From Kosmotoga olearia TBF 19.5.1 (lineage in GTDB: Bacteria > Thermotogota > Thermotogae > Petrotogales > Kosmotogaceae): a stretch of 64,000 nucleotides of DNA. The DNA is taken from contig NC_012785.1 of NCBI RefSeq assembly GCF_000023325.1, positions 434,001-498,000 on the forward strand, read 5' to 3'. Every line of letters begins with the position of its first letter. Within the stretch, counting starts at the first letter, position 1. Under the pieces are notes generated by a model, which had not been told where the DNA came from, did not search any database, and saw only the letters and a program-made list of their open reading frames with translations. Shown here piece by piece: positions 42,796 through 52,069 of the stretch. The position numbers and the translations under genes were made by a program.

Positions 42796-44820
42796 TTAAG
42801 CTTCCAGATTATCCACAAGCTTATCCACAAGTCCATCATCTACAAGATAGGGAAGAGTTATGTGATCTTCGCCTACGTTTTTCTTATTATACTCTATTGC
42901 AGTTTCAATTGAGTGCTCATTTCTCGCCCAGGCTCTTCTAGACACACCACTCATAACATCCCATGCGATAGCAGTCTTTATTACTTCGTCAACCCTTCTA
43001 CTACCATCAAGCACGAGGCCGAACCCTCCGTTGATAGCCTTTCCAATACCGACTCCACCACCGTTATGAAGTGCTACTAGCGTCATTCCTCTTGCAGCAT
43101 TCCCGGCGAAACAGTGGGTAGCCATGTCCGCCATTATGTTACTTCCATCCTTTATATTCGAGGTTTCTCTAAATGGGGAATCTGTACCACCCGTGTCATG
43201 GTGATCCCTTCCTATCATGATTGGTCCTACTTCTCCGCGTCTTACCATCTCATTGAACTTGAGAGCTATTCGAATTCTCCCTTCAGCATCAGAATAAAGA
43301 ATCCTAGCCTGGATGCCAACTACTAACTTATTTTTCTCAGCATCTCTTATCCAGATGTAATTATCCCTGTCTTGCCCTCGCCTTGTCGGATCTATACACT
43401 CCATAGCAGCTTTATCGGTTTTTACGAGATCCTCATGCTTGCCACTGAGACAGACCCATCTGAAAGGACCGTAACCGTAGTCAAAAAGCATGGGCCCCAT
43501 GATATCCTCTACATAAGAAGGAAAAATAAAGCCTTCGCTAGTATCGACACCATTTTTGGCTATCTCTTTGACCCCGGCGTCGAAAACGGCCTTCATGAAA
43601 CTGTTGCCATAATCGAAGAAATACGTTCCCCGTTCTACCAGAGTCTTAATGAGCTCAAAATGCTTTCTAAGAGATTTGTCGACCAGCTCTCTGAATTTCT
43701 GTTTGTTCGTTCTAAGAAGTTCTGTTCTCTCTTCAAAAGTAATGCCTTGAGGACAGTATCCACCATCGTAAGCAGCATGACAGGAAGTTTGGTCGGACAA
43801 CAGATCGATGTGAATGTTGTTATCCACAGCGTACTGAAGGAGATCAACCACGTTTCCGTAATAAGCAATGGCTATGCTTTTTCCGTTTTTCTTATACTCG
43901 AGAGCAGTCTTAAAGACTTCATTGAGATCATCAAGAACCACATCAATCCATCCCTGTTCAAGTCTCGTCTGTATTCTTGAATAATCAACCTCGGCGATTA
44001 CTCCAACTCCATTGGCAATTCTCACAGCTTTACCCTGAGCACCACTCATTCCACCCAATCCGGAAGAAACAAAAAGATAACCTCTCAAGTCGCCATCTTC
44101 GGGTACACCAAGTTTCTGTCTTCCTGCATTCAAAATAGTATTGAACGTTCCGTGTACGATCCCCTGAGGGCCGATGTACATCCAGCCGCCAGCGGTCATT
44201 TGCCCGTAGTTAGCCACACCAAGTGCTTGCGCTTTTATCCAGTTTTCCTGGTTGTCAAACATCCCTACCATGAGCGCATTGGTAATGATAACCCTTGGCG
44301 CGTTTCTTGAAGATTTGAAAAGCCCCAGAGGATGTCCCGACATTACCACAAGCGTTTGCTCTTCCGTCATAACTTCAAGATATTTCTTCGTAAGCTGGTA
44401 TTGCATCCAGTTTTGAAACACCTGACCTGTCTCACCGTATGTAACCAGTTCATAAGGATAGAGCGCGACATCGAAATCCAGATTGTTGTCGATCATAACC
44501 TGAAGGGCCTTTCCCTCCAGAGTCTTTCCTTTGTACTCATGCACAGGTTTTCCCTTTATAGGGCCTTTAGGTCGGAACCGGTAACCGTAAATTCTTCCTC
44601 TGGTGAGCAGTTCGTTAAGAAATTCGGGTGCCAGCTTCTCATGAAGTTCCTCGGGAATATATCGCAGAGCGTTTTTCAGCGCCAGCTTTATCTCTTTTTT
44701 GTTCAGCGTTAATTCCCTTTTTGGCGCTCTCCTTATCCCTGGTAGGAACTCCGGATCAGGCGGTAGAACCGGATCGAGCTTGATAGTCATAGCTTGTGAA
44801 ATATCAAAATTTGAAATCAT
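42796..44820 (-). CDS. hutU: Urocanate hydratase, long form
   Basis: 674 residues, ATG 44820 behind GGAGGTTTCT. Urocanase motifs: GGWMYIGPQGIVHGTFNT, the NAD-binding SSGLGGMSGAQGKA, DLLSDQTSCHAAYDGG, the catalytic Cys in YGYGPFRWVCLSG, and IGRDHHDTGGTDSPFRET near the end. It uses NAD as an electrophile to hydrate urocanate to imidazolone propionate in histidine breakdown. Typical bacterial enzymes are about 555 residues; this one has the length of the animal-type enzyme (about 675). Histidase, imidazolonepropionase and formiminoglutamate genes are not adjacent. An inverted repeat at 44863-44877 just upstream is a candidate operator. Confidence 0.95.
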   Translation of the reverse strand: MISNFDISQAMTIKLDPVLPPDPEFLPGIRRAPKRELTLNKKEIKLALKNALRYIPEELHEKLAPEFLNELLTRGRIYGYRFRPKGPIKGKPVHEYKGKTLEGKALQVMIDNNLDFDVALYPYELVTYGETGQVFQNWMQYQLTKKYLEVMTEEQTLVVMSGHPLGLFKSSRNAPRVIITNALMVGMFDNQENWIKAQALGVANYGQMTAGGWMYIGPQGIVHGTFNTILNAGRQKLGVPEDGDLRGYLFVSSGLGGMSGAQGKAVRIANGVGVIAEVDYSRIQTRLEQGWIDVVLDDLNEVFKTALEYKKNGKSIAIAYYGNVVDLLQYAVDNNIHIDLLSDQTSCHAAYDGGYCPQGITFEERTELLRTNKQKFRELVDKSLRKHFELIKTLVERGTYFFDYGNSFMKAVFDAGVKEIAKNGVDTSEGFIFPSYVEDIMGPMLFDYGYGPFRWVCLSGKHEDLVKTDKAAMECIDPTRRGQDRDNYIWIRDAEKNKLVVGIQARILYSDAEGRIRIALKFNEMVRRGEVGPIMIGRDHHDTGGTDSPFRETSNIKDGSNIMADMATHCFAGNAARGMTLVALHNGGGVGIGKAINGGFGLVLDGSRRVDEVIKTAIAWDVMSGVSRRAWARNEHSIETAIEYNKKNVGEDHITLPYLVDDGLVDKLVDNLEA

Positions 44821-44862
44821 AGAAACCTCCCCCGATTTGTAAGAATTTTATTATTGAACATT

Positions 44863-44877
44863 TTACATACAATGTAA
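44863..44877 (-). promoter_or_regulatory. Inverted repeat, possible operator of hutU
   Basis: TTACAT-ACA-ATGTAA, a perfect 6-3-6 repeat 43 bases before the hutU start codon, in AT-rich sequence suited to a promoter. The regulator is unknown. Confidence 0.4.
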
Positions 44878-44879
44878 TT

Positions 44880-45180
44880 TTATCACTTCGCGTTATCCCA
44901 AAAAAATGATATTAAAAATCAGCATTACAGATTGATATCGACGTCCTCTATCACTAATTGAACCTGAAAACTACCAACCAGCAACCGAAACAAACGTTTT
45001 TCGTTTTCGTTTTTTAGTCTTAAGATTAAAACTATAATTCCCATTTTTTGATAGCAAACAGTGCATGTTAAAATATAAAAGCATCGTCCGCACCACAATC
45101 CTCTATGAAATGTCCCCTTCAAGACGACTATGCACATAAAAACTTAACAGGTGAAAAATCGGATAGGAGTGTAAATCGGT
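44880..45180. other. Divergent intergenic region between hutU and the split receptor gene
   Basis: No gene. It contains a degenerate tract (GAACCTGAAAACTACCAACC, then AGCAACCGAAAC) that resembles words near 29720, 57925 and 58210 in this window. Promoters must lie here but no box stands out. Confidence 0.5.
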
Positions 45181-45807
45181 GTGGTGTTTCCGAAAAAATG
45201 GATATGTGCGATTATACTGATTCTTCTTTTGCTATCACCCCAAAGTTTTGCTCTGGATGATACTGTTACCAAACAACACTACGTCTTTGGTGGGGATCAT
45301 GATTATCCTCCATACGAATTTATAGATGAAAACGGCAATCCCGCAGGTTTCAATATTGATTTGCTTGGAGCTATTGCTGAAGTTATGGGTATGGATATTG
45401 AGATACGGCTTGGTCCCTGGAACGAAGTAAGAACAGCTCTCGAAAGAGGGGAACTAGACGGCCTTACAGGAATGTATTATTCTGAACAGAGAGACAAGCT
45501 GGTTGATTTCTCTACAGGATTTCTCATTGTTCATACAACGGTATTTGTTCGTAAAGATTATAATGGAATAACCTCAGAGGAAGACCTGGCAGGCAAGGAA
45601 ATAATCGTTCCGTATGGAGATATCATGCATGACTATTTACTCGAAAAAAAGATCACTGACAAAATCATCACTGTCGAATCACCTGCCCAGGCTTTGCGCC
45701 TTCTCGCTTCAGGAAAACACGATTGCGCTCTTTTGGGGAATCTTCAAGGATTTTATCTTGCAAAAAAACTAAAACTAGATAACATAAAGGCGATTAAATC
45801 CGTCTTA
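45181..45807 (+). pseudogene. 5' part of a PBP-PAS-GAF-GGDEF-HD-GYP receptor gene, cut by an insertion sequence
   Basis: GTG 45181 opens a signal peptide (ICAIILILLLLSPQSFA) and a periplasmic amino-acid-binding-type domain: YVFGGDHDYPPYEFIDENG, GFNIDLLGAIAEVMGM and GLTGMYYSEQRDKLVDFS. After AIKSVL the frame runs into the insertion at 45808 and stops three bases later. The downstream piece at 46878 resumes with the same codons (SVLFTQEYCFATKEG), so the two were one gene of about 953 codons. A truncated binding protein could still be exported but would no longer be linked to the output domains. Confidence 0.9.
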
Positions 45808-46877
45808 TAGGGTGTCTCAAAAATCAGTAACAGCCAATAATATCAGCCACCTTTCTGTGAGGACGGCTGTTCAAGATATTGAACATAACACAAAGATTGT
45901 ATGCCAATATGGCCAAACCCAATACCGCATCATAATTCCTGTTTCTCACATACCAAATGTATTCCAGATTGAAATATTCTTGTAGAATGTTAATCGTTCT
46001 CTCTATCTCCCAACGGTTTTTATACTTCTCCGCATATATTTGCCTCAATTGAATGCCCAGCCAACGAGCCTGACACTGTTTTTCCAGTGATACACCTTTC
46101 CTTTTGTTTGTGTCTATTACTGGTATCATGCTACTACAATCGAATATATAACGGTATATCTGTTGCGAATCATATGCGCTGTCTGCGAGGAAATACTTAT
46201 ATCCCTGGCCAGAATCTATTTGTGCCTTTGCCACCGTCGAATCGTGTACAGCTGCTGGCGTTGTCATCCAATCTTGAATCAATAGGTTCTGTGCATCCAA
46301 ACTCATATGTACCTTTCTTCCGTATTCCCAGCCTTTTGTCGTCTTTGTCCAACTGGATTGGGGGTCTTTGTATTTCCCTGTCCTTCTTCGTCTTTGTGCT
46401 GTATGGGTTTTACAAGTCTTGGTCACGAAAGGAATCCACCACCAACTCAATCCTTTCAAGTCCTTCTATATCCAAAAAGAGGTTTACAACATCTTTGTTT
46501 ATCCTGTGAAGAGGCAATTCTCTTACTCTCCTGGATATAGTCTGGAATGGTGGTATGTTTTTCAAGTCCAAGAGTTCCATGTATTTGGGATTCTTTTCTA
46601 AAAAGTTCTTTGCCCCACGATATGAGACATCGCATAGCTTCAATAAAATGGAAAGTTTCAAGATGCTCTTGTCAGAATAAGCCTTTCTTCTACCTCTGCC
46701 TTGTTTGTTAACGAAGTTAGAAGGCAAAAGCTTGTCTAACTGCTCAATAATCTTTACAATATCGCTTTTTGTGAGTTCTTGTGGTACCATTTATTTGGGC
46801 CTCCTTTCTTGTTTTGGGCTATTTCAATGGTACCACCATTGGAACTTGGGAGGCCCGCTTTTTTTCGTGACACCCTA
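45808..46877 (-). mobile_element. Insertion sequence, 1,070 bp, IS4/IS5-type DDE element
   Basis: Both ends carry TAGGGTGTC as inverted repeats, with weaker matching continuing to about 16 bases. The flanks TCCGTCTTA at 45799-45807 and 46878-46886 are a 9-bp target duplication. Removing the element and one copy restores an uninterrupted frame in the host gene, so the boundaries are exact. The element carries one transposase in two overlapping frames on the minus strand. Confidence 0.95.
45824..46790 (-). CDS. IS transposase in two overlapping frames (frameshifted)
   Basis: The first frame (46790-46410) starts with ATG behind AAAGGAGG and holds the helical N-terminal region (KLSILLKLCDVSYRGAKNFL), ending just after the first catalytic Asp in ELVVDSF. 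The second frame (46459-45824) contains the rest: KTHTAQRRRRTGKYKDPQSS, a second Asp in YFLADSAYDSQ, and the Glu in KNRWEIERT with the R-x-x-E-R spacing of IS4/IS5-type enzymes. Joining them needs a +1 (or -2) shift near the TTTC at about 46425. This could be programmed frameshifting, known in several IS families, or an inactivating mutation. Without an intact sister copy I cannot tell which. Confidence 0.85.
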
Positions 46878-49121
46878 TCCGTCTTATTCACTCAAGAATA
46901 TTGTTTTGCTACTAAAGAAGGAAACGATCAGCTTTTAAGTAGCCTCAACGAAGGGCTGGCTATAATCAAAGAGACAGGTAAATACAAAGAGATCTATGAA
47001 AATTGGTTTGGGACGTTGTCAGCACAACATCTTATAATCAAAAATTTAACAAAGTACGGATCGATAATCTTGTTGATTTTAACTGTTGGATTTTTGCTTG
47101 CCTTGAGCTGGTCGAGAGTTTTAAAGATAAGAGTAGAAGAAAAAACAAAAGAATTACGAAAAGAACTGCTCGAAAGAATGATTACTGAAGAAAAACTCCG
47201 CGTTAGTGAAGAGCGATACCGCAAGCTTTTCGAGAGTATGCTCGATGGTTTTATTCTCCTTAAACCCGTGGCAGATAAAGATGGTAATATAAACAATTTC
47301 AAGATCATCGAAGCAAATACCTCTTTTTTGAAAGCAGTAGGCAAGAAGAAAGAAGAAGTTGTGGGGAAAATGCTCTGGGACATATTTCCAACGGTTTACA
47401 AATCCCACATAAAAGTCTATGAAAAAGTTATAGAAACAGGAAGACCAACACATTTTGAAATCCATTCAGATGAAACAAACAAAACATTTGAGATAGTCGG
47501 ATTCACTCCGCAGACTGGTTATTTTGCTGCAATCGTAAGAGATATAACCCAAAGAAAGCAGGCTGAAAAAGCCCTGAAAGATAATCTGGAAAAAATCAGG
47601 AAACTACATGAAATAGCGTTAAAAATGGAAAAGAGTAAATCTGAAGAAGAAGTATATCACTTAATTGTCGAAGCAGCTAAAAAGATACTTGAGTTCGACA
47701 TTTACAGTCTCGACATAGTTGAAGGAAATAAATTCGTGGTTAAAGCAATATCTGAAAAAGTTGCAAGTCCGGAAATCATGGAGGCTCCCCTAAATGAGGG
47801 TATAGCCGGAAAAACTTTCCGTACAGGCAAAACCATCGTGGTAAAAGATATCGCTAATGAACCGGAAGCGAAACCCCGGAGTAAAGAATACCGTTCAGCT
47901 ATAAGCATACCAATAGGCAATATAGGTGTTTTCCAGACAATCTCAACGAAGAGGAACGCTTTCAGCAAAGAAGATGTTGAACTTGCGGAACTACTCATTT
48001 TCCATGCCACAGAAGCAATTGAACGAATTCGCTCAGAGGCAAAGATAAAATATCTCATCTTTCACGATCACCTGACAGGGGTTTACAATCGAGCATTCTT
48101 CGAAGAGGAGTTAAAACGCTTTGACGCTGAATCCCATCTTCCCCTTAGCATAATCATGGGAGATGTAAACGGCCTTAAACTCGTAAACGACGCTTTTGGA
48201 CATACTGAGGGAGATCGTTTGTTAAAAACCGTCGCCACATCAATAATCTCCTCTTGCAGGCCACAAGACATTGTAGCTCGATGGGGCGGAGATGAATTTA
48301 TAATCTTATTGCCGAGGGCCGGTTATATGCTCGCCGAAGGAATATTGAAACGAATCAAGATGAATCTGGAAAAATCTGACGAGGGTTCATATATCCCTAT
48401 TAGCGTAGCTTTTGGAATTGCGACTAAAGAAAATGCCAACCAAAATATTCAAGAAATTCTGAAAAAAGTCGAAGAGCAAATGTATAAAAACAAACTTTTG
48501 AAAAGCATGAGCACCAGAAATTCAATAATAACTTCCCTTGAAAAAATGTTACTCGAAAAGAGCAATGAAACCGAAGAGCACGCAAGGCGCATGAGAAAAA
48601 TAGCCTATGAATTCGGAAAGTATATCAATCTCACGGACAGTGAGATCAACGATTTAGTTTTGCTGGCTGCACTTCACGATATTGGAAAGATATCCGTACC
48701 TGAATCAATACTGAAGAAACCTGGTCCACTGACAGTCGAAGAATGGGAAAAAATAAAAGAGCATCCGGAAACAGGTTATCGTATAGCAATAAACTCGCCA
48801 GACCTTGTTACCATAGCAGATGGTATCCTGTACCACCACGAATGGTGGAATGGGAGCGGTTATCCACGAGGGCTTAAAGAGGAAGAAATACCGTTTATAG
48901 CGAGAGTAATTTCAATAATCGATGCGTACGATGTTATGACTTCTGGACGCCCTTATAAGAAACGGCTGAGCAAAGATAAAGCCCTCGAAGAAATAAAGAA
49001 ATCTTCGGGTATCCAGTTTGATCCCAGGCTTGCAAGGTTATTCATGGAGTTCATGCAAAGTTTGGAAGACTCTGAAAAATCTGATAGAAATTCTGATAAA
49101 GATAAAAGTTATCATGAGTAA
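46878..49121 (+). pseudogene. 3' part of the receptor gene: binding-domain end, PAS, GAF, GGDEF and HD-GYP
   Basis: Continues the 45181 gene after the insertion. Parts in order: the end of the binding domain (YKEIYENWFG), a membrane helix (YGSIILLILTVGFLLALSW), a coiled linker, PAS (YRKLFESMLDGFILLKP), GAF (about IRKLHEIALKMEK to FHATEAIERI), GGDEF with the active-site sequence WGGDEF, and an HD-GYP domain (AALHDIGKISVPE, YHHEWWNGSGYP). Synthesis and breakdown of cyclic di-GMP would both be possible. An open frame reaches upstream into the insertion (TTG 46779), so a fused, still translated product lacking the sensor is conceivable. The cobT gene begins 11 bases after its stop. Confidence 0.9.
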
Positions 49122-49132
49122 GGAGGTAAAAA

Positions 49133-50155
49133 ATGGCAAAAAAAGATCTTGAAAACAAAATAAAAGAAAGACTGAATAGCCTGACAAAACCGAAAGGAAG
49201 CCTTGGCTTCCTCGAGGATATAGCATTAAAGATGGGAAAAATACAGGGAAAAGTCCTTCCAAACCTACCGGAGAAAAAAGCGGTTTTTGTCTTCGCAGGA
49301 GACCACGGTGTTACTGAAGAAGGAGTATCCGCATATCCAAAAGAAGTAACGGCACAGATGGTGTTGAACTTCCTGAATGGTGGAGCAGCGATAAATGTTT
49401 TTTCGCGGCATGTTGGAAGTGAAGTTTATGTTATTGACGCAGGGGTTGATTATGATTTTCCTGCACATGAAAGGCTTTTGAATAAGAAAGTTGGAAAAGG
49501 CACCAAAAATTTTTCTAAAGAACCTGCGATGACCAGGGAAGAAGCAGAAAAATCGATAGAATATGGAAAAGAAATAGCACGCTTCGCAAAAGAGAAAGGA
49601 TTTGAACTCGTTGCAGTGGGAGATATGGGAATAGGAAACACAACAACCGCAACCACTATTGCCATAGCATTGGGACATAACCTTTCAGAACTGATAGACA
49701 TTGGAACGGTTATAACCGGGCAACAATTGGAGAAGAAAGAGGCAGTGGTAAGACAAGCTATTTCAATTCACGAACCATTTATGGATCCCATTGATGTCTT
49801 ATCGAAAGTAGGCAGCTATTGTCTGGGAGAAATGGCGGGATTTATACTCGAGTGCGCACAATTAAATATTCCTGTAGTTATAGATGGGTTCCCAACCACA
49901 GCGGCTGCCCTCATTGCAGCGCAATTGAATCCTGAAGTCCTTGACTGTATGTTTGCCGGGCATTGTTCAAAGGTTAAGGGCCATAGAGTATTGCTCGATG
50001 CTCTCAATCTACGCCCTATCCTGGATCTTGATATGCGTCTCGGTGAAGGAACAGGGGCTGTGCTTTCTTTCTCGATCATAGAAGCAGCCATTAAGATGAT
50101 CAATGAAATGGCAACCTTTGATGATGCGAACGTTTCAAAGGGGAAAGAAAAATGA
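49133..50155 (+). CDS. cobT: Nicotinate-nucleotide--dimethylbenzimidazole phosphoribosyltransferase
   Basis: 340 residues, ATG 49133 after GGAGGTAAAAA. CobT motifs: LTKPKGSLGFLEDIALKMG at the start, VFAGDHGVTEEGVSAYP, VGDMGIGNTTTATTIA, PVVIDGFPTTAAALIA and LGEGTGAVLSFSIIEAA, whose Glu is the catalytic base. The enzyme makes alpha-ribazole phosphate, the activated lower ligand of cobamides, from a base and nicotinate mononucleotide. It opens the four-gene cobamide operon and overlaps cobU by four bases. Confidence 0.96.
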   Translation: MAKKDLENKIKERLNSLTKPKGSLGFLEDIALKMGKIQGKVLPNLPEKKAVFVFAGDHGVTEEGVSAYPKEVTAQMVLNFLNGGAAINVFSRHVGSEVYVIDAGVDYDFPAHERLLNKKVGKGTKNFSKEPAMTREEAEKSIEYGKEIARFAKEKGFELVAVGDMGIGNTTTATTIAIALGHNLSELIDIGTVITGQQLEKKEAVVRQAISIHEPFMDPIDVLSKVGSYCLGEMAGFILECAQLNIPVVIDGFPTTAAALIAAQLNPEVLDCMFAGHCSKVKGHRVLLDALNLRPILDLDMRLGEGTGAVLSFSIIEAAIKMINEMATFDDANVSKGKEK

Positions 50156-50640
50156 TCTTAATTACAGGAGGAGAACGCTCAGGAAAAAGCCGCCTTGCAC
50201 TGGAACTGGCGTTAAAAAAAGGAGAAAAAAGGGCATTTATCGCAACAGCTGAAGCCATAGATGAGGAAATGAGTTCGCGTATAGCAAAACACAAAGAAGA
50301 GCGGGGGAACCTGTTCGTTACATACGAAGAACCGCTGGATATACACGAGATCCTGAAAAAAACAGGGGATTACGACGTTGTTGTGGTGGAATGTATGACA
50401 ACGTGGTTGGGGAATCTTTTTCACTACGGTCGAAATATCGATGAGATGGTTGAAAAGTTTATCGGCAGTATCAATGGAAATGAGATAATCGTAAGCAATG
50501 AAATAGGCATGGGGGTGATACCGGAAAACCCGATCACCCGGACTTTTGTGGAAGCGCTCGGAAGGCTAAACGCAAGAATCGCGCAGATAGCAGATGAGGT
50601 TTACTTTGTAGTTACAGGGATAGGTGTAAAGATAAAATGA
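50152..50640 (+). CDS. cobU: Adenosylcobinamide kinase / guanylyltransferase
   Basis: 162 residues; ATG 50152 overlaps the cobT stop (ATGA). The P-loop is ITGGERSGKSRLALELA, the guanylylated His is in RIAKHKEERG, and VVVVECMTTWLGNL and IVSNEIGMGVIPENPITR are family signatures. The protein phosphorylates adenosylcobinamide and then converts it to the GDP form for CobS. The length is slightly under the usual 180. It overlaps the following gene by four bases, so translation is coupled through the operon. Confidence 0.95.
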   Translation: MILITGGERSGKSRLALELALKKGEKRAFIATAEAIDEEMSSRIAKHKEERGNLFVTYEEPLDIHEILKKTGDYDVVVVECMTTWLGNLFHYGRNIDEMVEKFIGSINGNEIIVSNEIGMGVIPENPITRTFVEALGRLNARIAQIADEVYFVVTGIGVKIK

Positions 50641-51236
50641 TAGGTTCCACATCATGGGTAATTCCCGGAACTTATTACGAAAACGCTTTACTCCTCGAAG
50701 GGCTCGTAGACTTCGTGGAGCTGTTGGTTTATACGTGGGATGAAGACACAAAGACACTTCTTTTTAATGAAATGGATAAACTCTTACAGCTTGATTTGTC
50801 TTATACAGTTCATCTCCCGATGGATCGGCTGGACAACGTGATACGCGCCTACAATTTTTTTGAAGAGGCACGGTTCCCTGTCATAAACTATGTTCTCCAC
50901 CCTATCAAAGGGTGGAGAAGAACATTGGGAGAAAAAGTCGCCCTGGAAAACCTCAAAGAACTCATTGAACCTCATAATAGAATGGTTTTTGATGTCGGGC
51001 ACCATTTTCTTGGGAAAAAATTCCCTGCTCATCTGAAGGAAGCGATTGTAGAAATACACGCAATGGGAGTAATCGATGGAAGAGACCATCTCCCACTCGA
51101 TCGCGAAACGGCAGCGTTCATCAAAGGCTTCATGGGAGATCTTATTACCGAAAATGTTCTTATAAACTTTGAGGTTTTCGATCTTGAAGATTTGAAAAAC
51201 TCTCTCAAAGTATGGAGTGATACCTTTGTGGAATGA
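50637..51236 (+). CDS. TIM-barrel protein resembling cobamide-remodelling phosphodiesterase CbiR
   Basis: 199 residues, start overlapping the cobU stop (ATGA). It is an AP-endonuclease-2/xylose-isomerase-type barrel with STSWVIPGTYYENALLLEG, FVELLVYTW, SYTVHLPMD, NYVLHPI, MVFDVGHHFL and EIHAMGVIDGRDHLPLD. His, Asp and Glu residues at these strand ends fit a metal site. CbiR, described in Akkermansia and Rhodobacter, is a barrel of this type that cleaves the phosphoribosyl link of imported cobamides to give cobinamide phosphate for rebuilding with a new lower ligand. The position between cobU and cobS strongly supports that role; sequence recognition alone would not be enough. Confidence 0.7.
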   Translation: MIGSTSWVIPGTYYENALLLEGLVDFVELLVYTWDEDTKTLLFNEMDKLLQLDLSYTVHLPMDRLDNVIRAYNFFEEARFPVINYVLHPIKGWRRTLGEKVALENLKELIEPHNRMVFDVGHHFLGKKFPAHLKEAIVEIHAMGVIDGRDHLPLDRETAAFIKGFMGDLITENVLINFEVFDLEDLKNSLKVWSDTFVE

Positions 51237-51237
51237 C

Positions 51238-51921
51238 ATGAAACTTGCAATAGCATTCCTGAGCAGAGTACCAGTCCCTCTAAAACAAAATAAAGGGAAC
51301 CTAAAAAAAATCTGTGCGTATTTCACATTCGTAGGATATCTGGCCGGCGTATTCTATTTTTCTATGAAGCTTATAAGCGAAAACTTTTTATGGACGCTGT
51401 TATCAGTTGCACTTGGATTTTACCTTTTTGATCTATTTCACTTTGATGGTCTCTTAGATACGCTAGACGGGTTCTTCTATCAGGGAACGAAGGAGCGGCG
51501 TTTTGAAATAATGTCAAAAGGAGATATCGGCCCCTTCGCTTTTTTCTATGCCGCATTGTATATAGTGGCTTATCTTTACGCTTTTTTGCATGTAGATCCA
51601 ATTGATCTCATTTATGTGGCAGTTCTCGGAAGATTCTCCATGAATATTCTTTTGCACTTCGGAAAACCAGCAAAAAACACGGGGCTTGGAAAGTTATTAC
51701 ATCCCTATGAAAAAAAGCATACCCTTATAAGCCTTGTTTTTACCATTCCTCTTGTATACTTTCCTCTAAACTACATCATTTCGTTATCTATCGCGCTATT
51801 GCTGGGAAGCTCTATGCATTTCATTACAAATAGAAAAATCGAAGGGTATACCGGCGATGTGCTAGGGGCAACTTGCATGTTTTCCCAGCTTTCAATCATG
51901 GTAGCACTTTCGCTAATTTAA
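51238..51921 (+). CDS. cobS: Adenosylcobinamide-GDP ribazoletransferase (cobalamin synthase)
   Basis: 227 residues from ATG 51238. An in-frame TTG at 51226 with GGAG eight bases upstream is the alternative start. Family motifs: IAFLSRVPVP at the N-terminus, FHFDGLLDTLDGFF with the metal-binding Asp residues, MSKGDIGPFAFF and GYTGDVLGATCM. Six or so membrane helices are expected. The enzyme joins alpha-ribazole phosphate (from CobT) to adenosyl-GDP-cobinamide (from CobU) at the membrane. It is the last gene of the operon; a CobC-type phosphatase is not present. Confidence 0.95.
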   Translation: MKLAIAFLSRVPVPLKQNKGNLKKICAYFTFVGYLAGVFYFSMKLISENFLWTLLSVALGFYLFDLFHFDGLLDTLDGFFYQGTKERRFEIMSKGDIGPFAFFYAALYIVAYLYAFLHVDPIDLIYVAVLGRFSMNILLHFGKPAKNTGLGKLLHPYEKKHTLISLVFTIPLVYFPLNYIISLSIALLLGSSMHFITNRKIEGYTGDVLGATCMFSQLSIMVALSLI

Positions 51922-52010
51922 TACGTACTCCCTATAGTCGATAGTTAATCTTCCACAAAAATATTCTCGATTCCATATTTTCGCCTATCCACCTCTGATA
52001 TATAATCAAG

Positions 52011-52069
52011 ATAGGGGGGCAATAATGTTGATGATAGGGGGGGATAATGTTGATCCAAAAGACCGTTAG
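52011..52069 (+). promoter_or_regulatory. Duplicated ribosome-site/start segment with overlapping leader ORF
   Basis: GATAGGGGGG followed by ATAATGTTGAT occurs twice in a row before the Rrf2 gene, the first copy with two extra bases. The first ATG (52025) opens a 14-codon frame ending at TAG 52067-52069, overlapping the Rrf2 start in another frame. This could reduce Rrf2 translation. Confidence 0.5.

Noticed and set aside
44821-49132. Cobalamin riboswitch ahead of the cobT operon or the PduO gene
   Set aside because: I looked for the B12-box type sequence in 41379-41542, 44821-45180 and the short gap before 49133 and saw none. The operon start lies 11 bases after the preceding gene.
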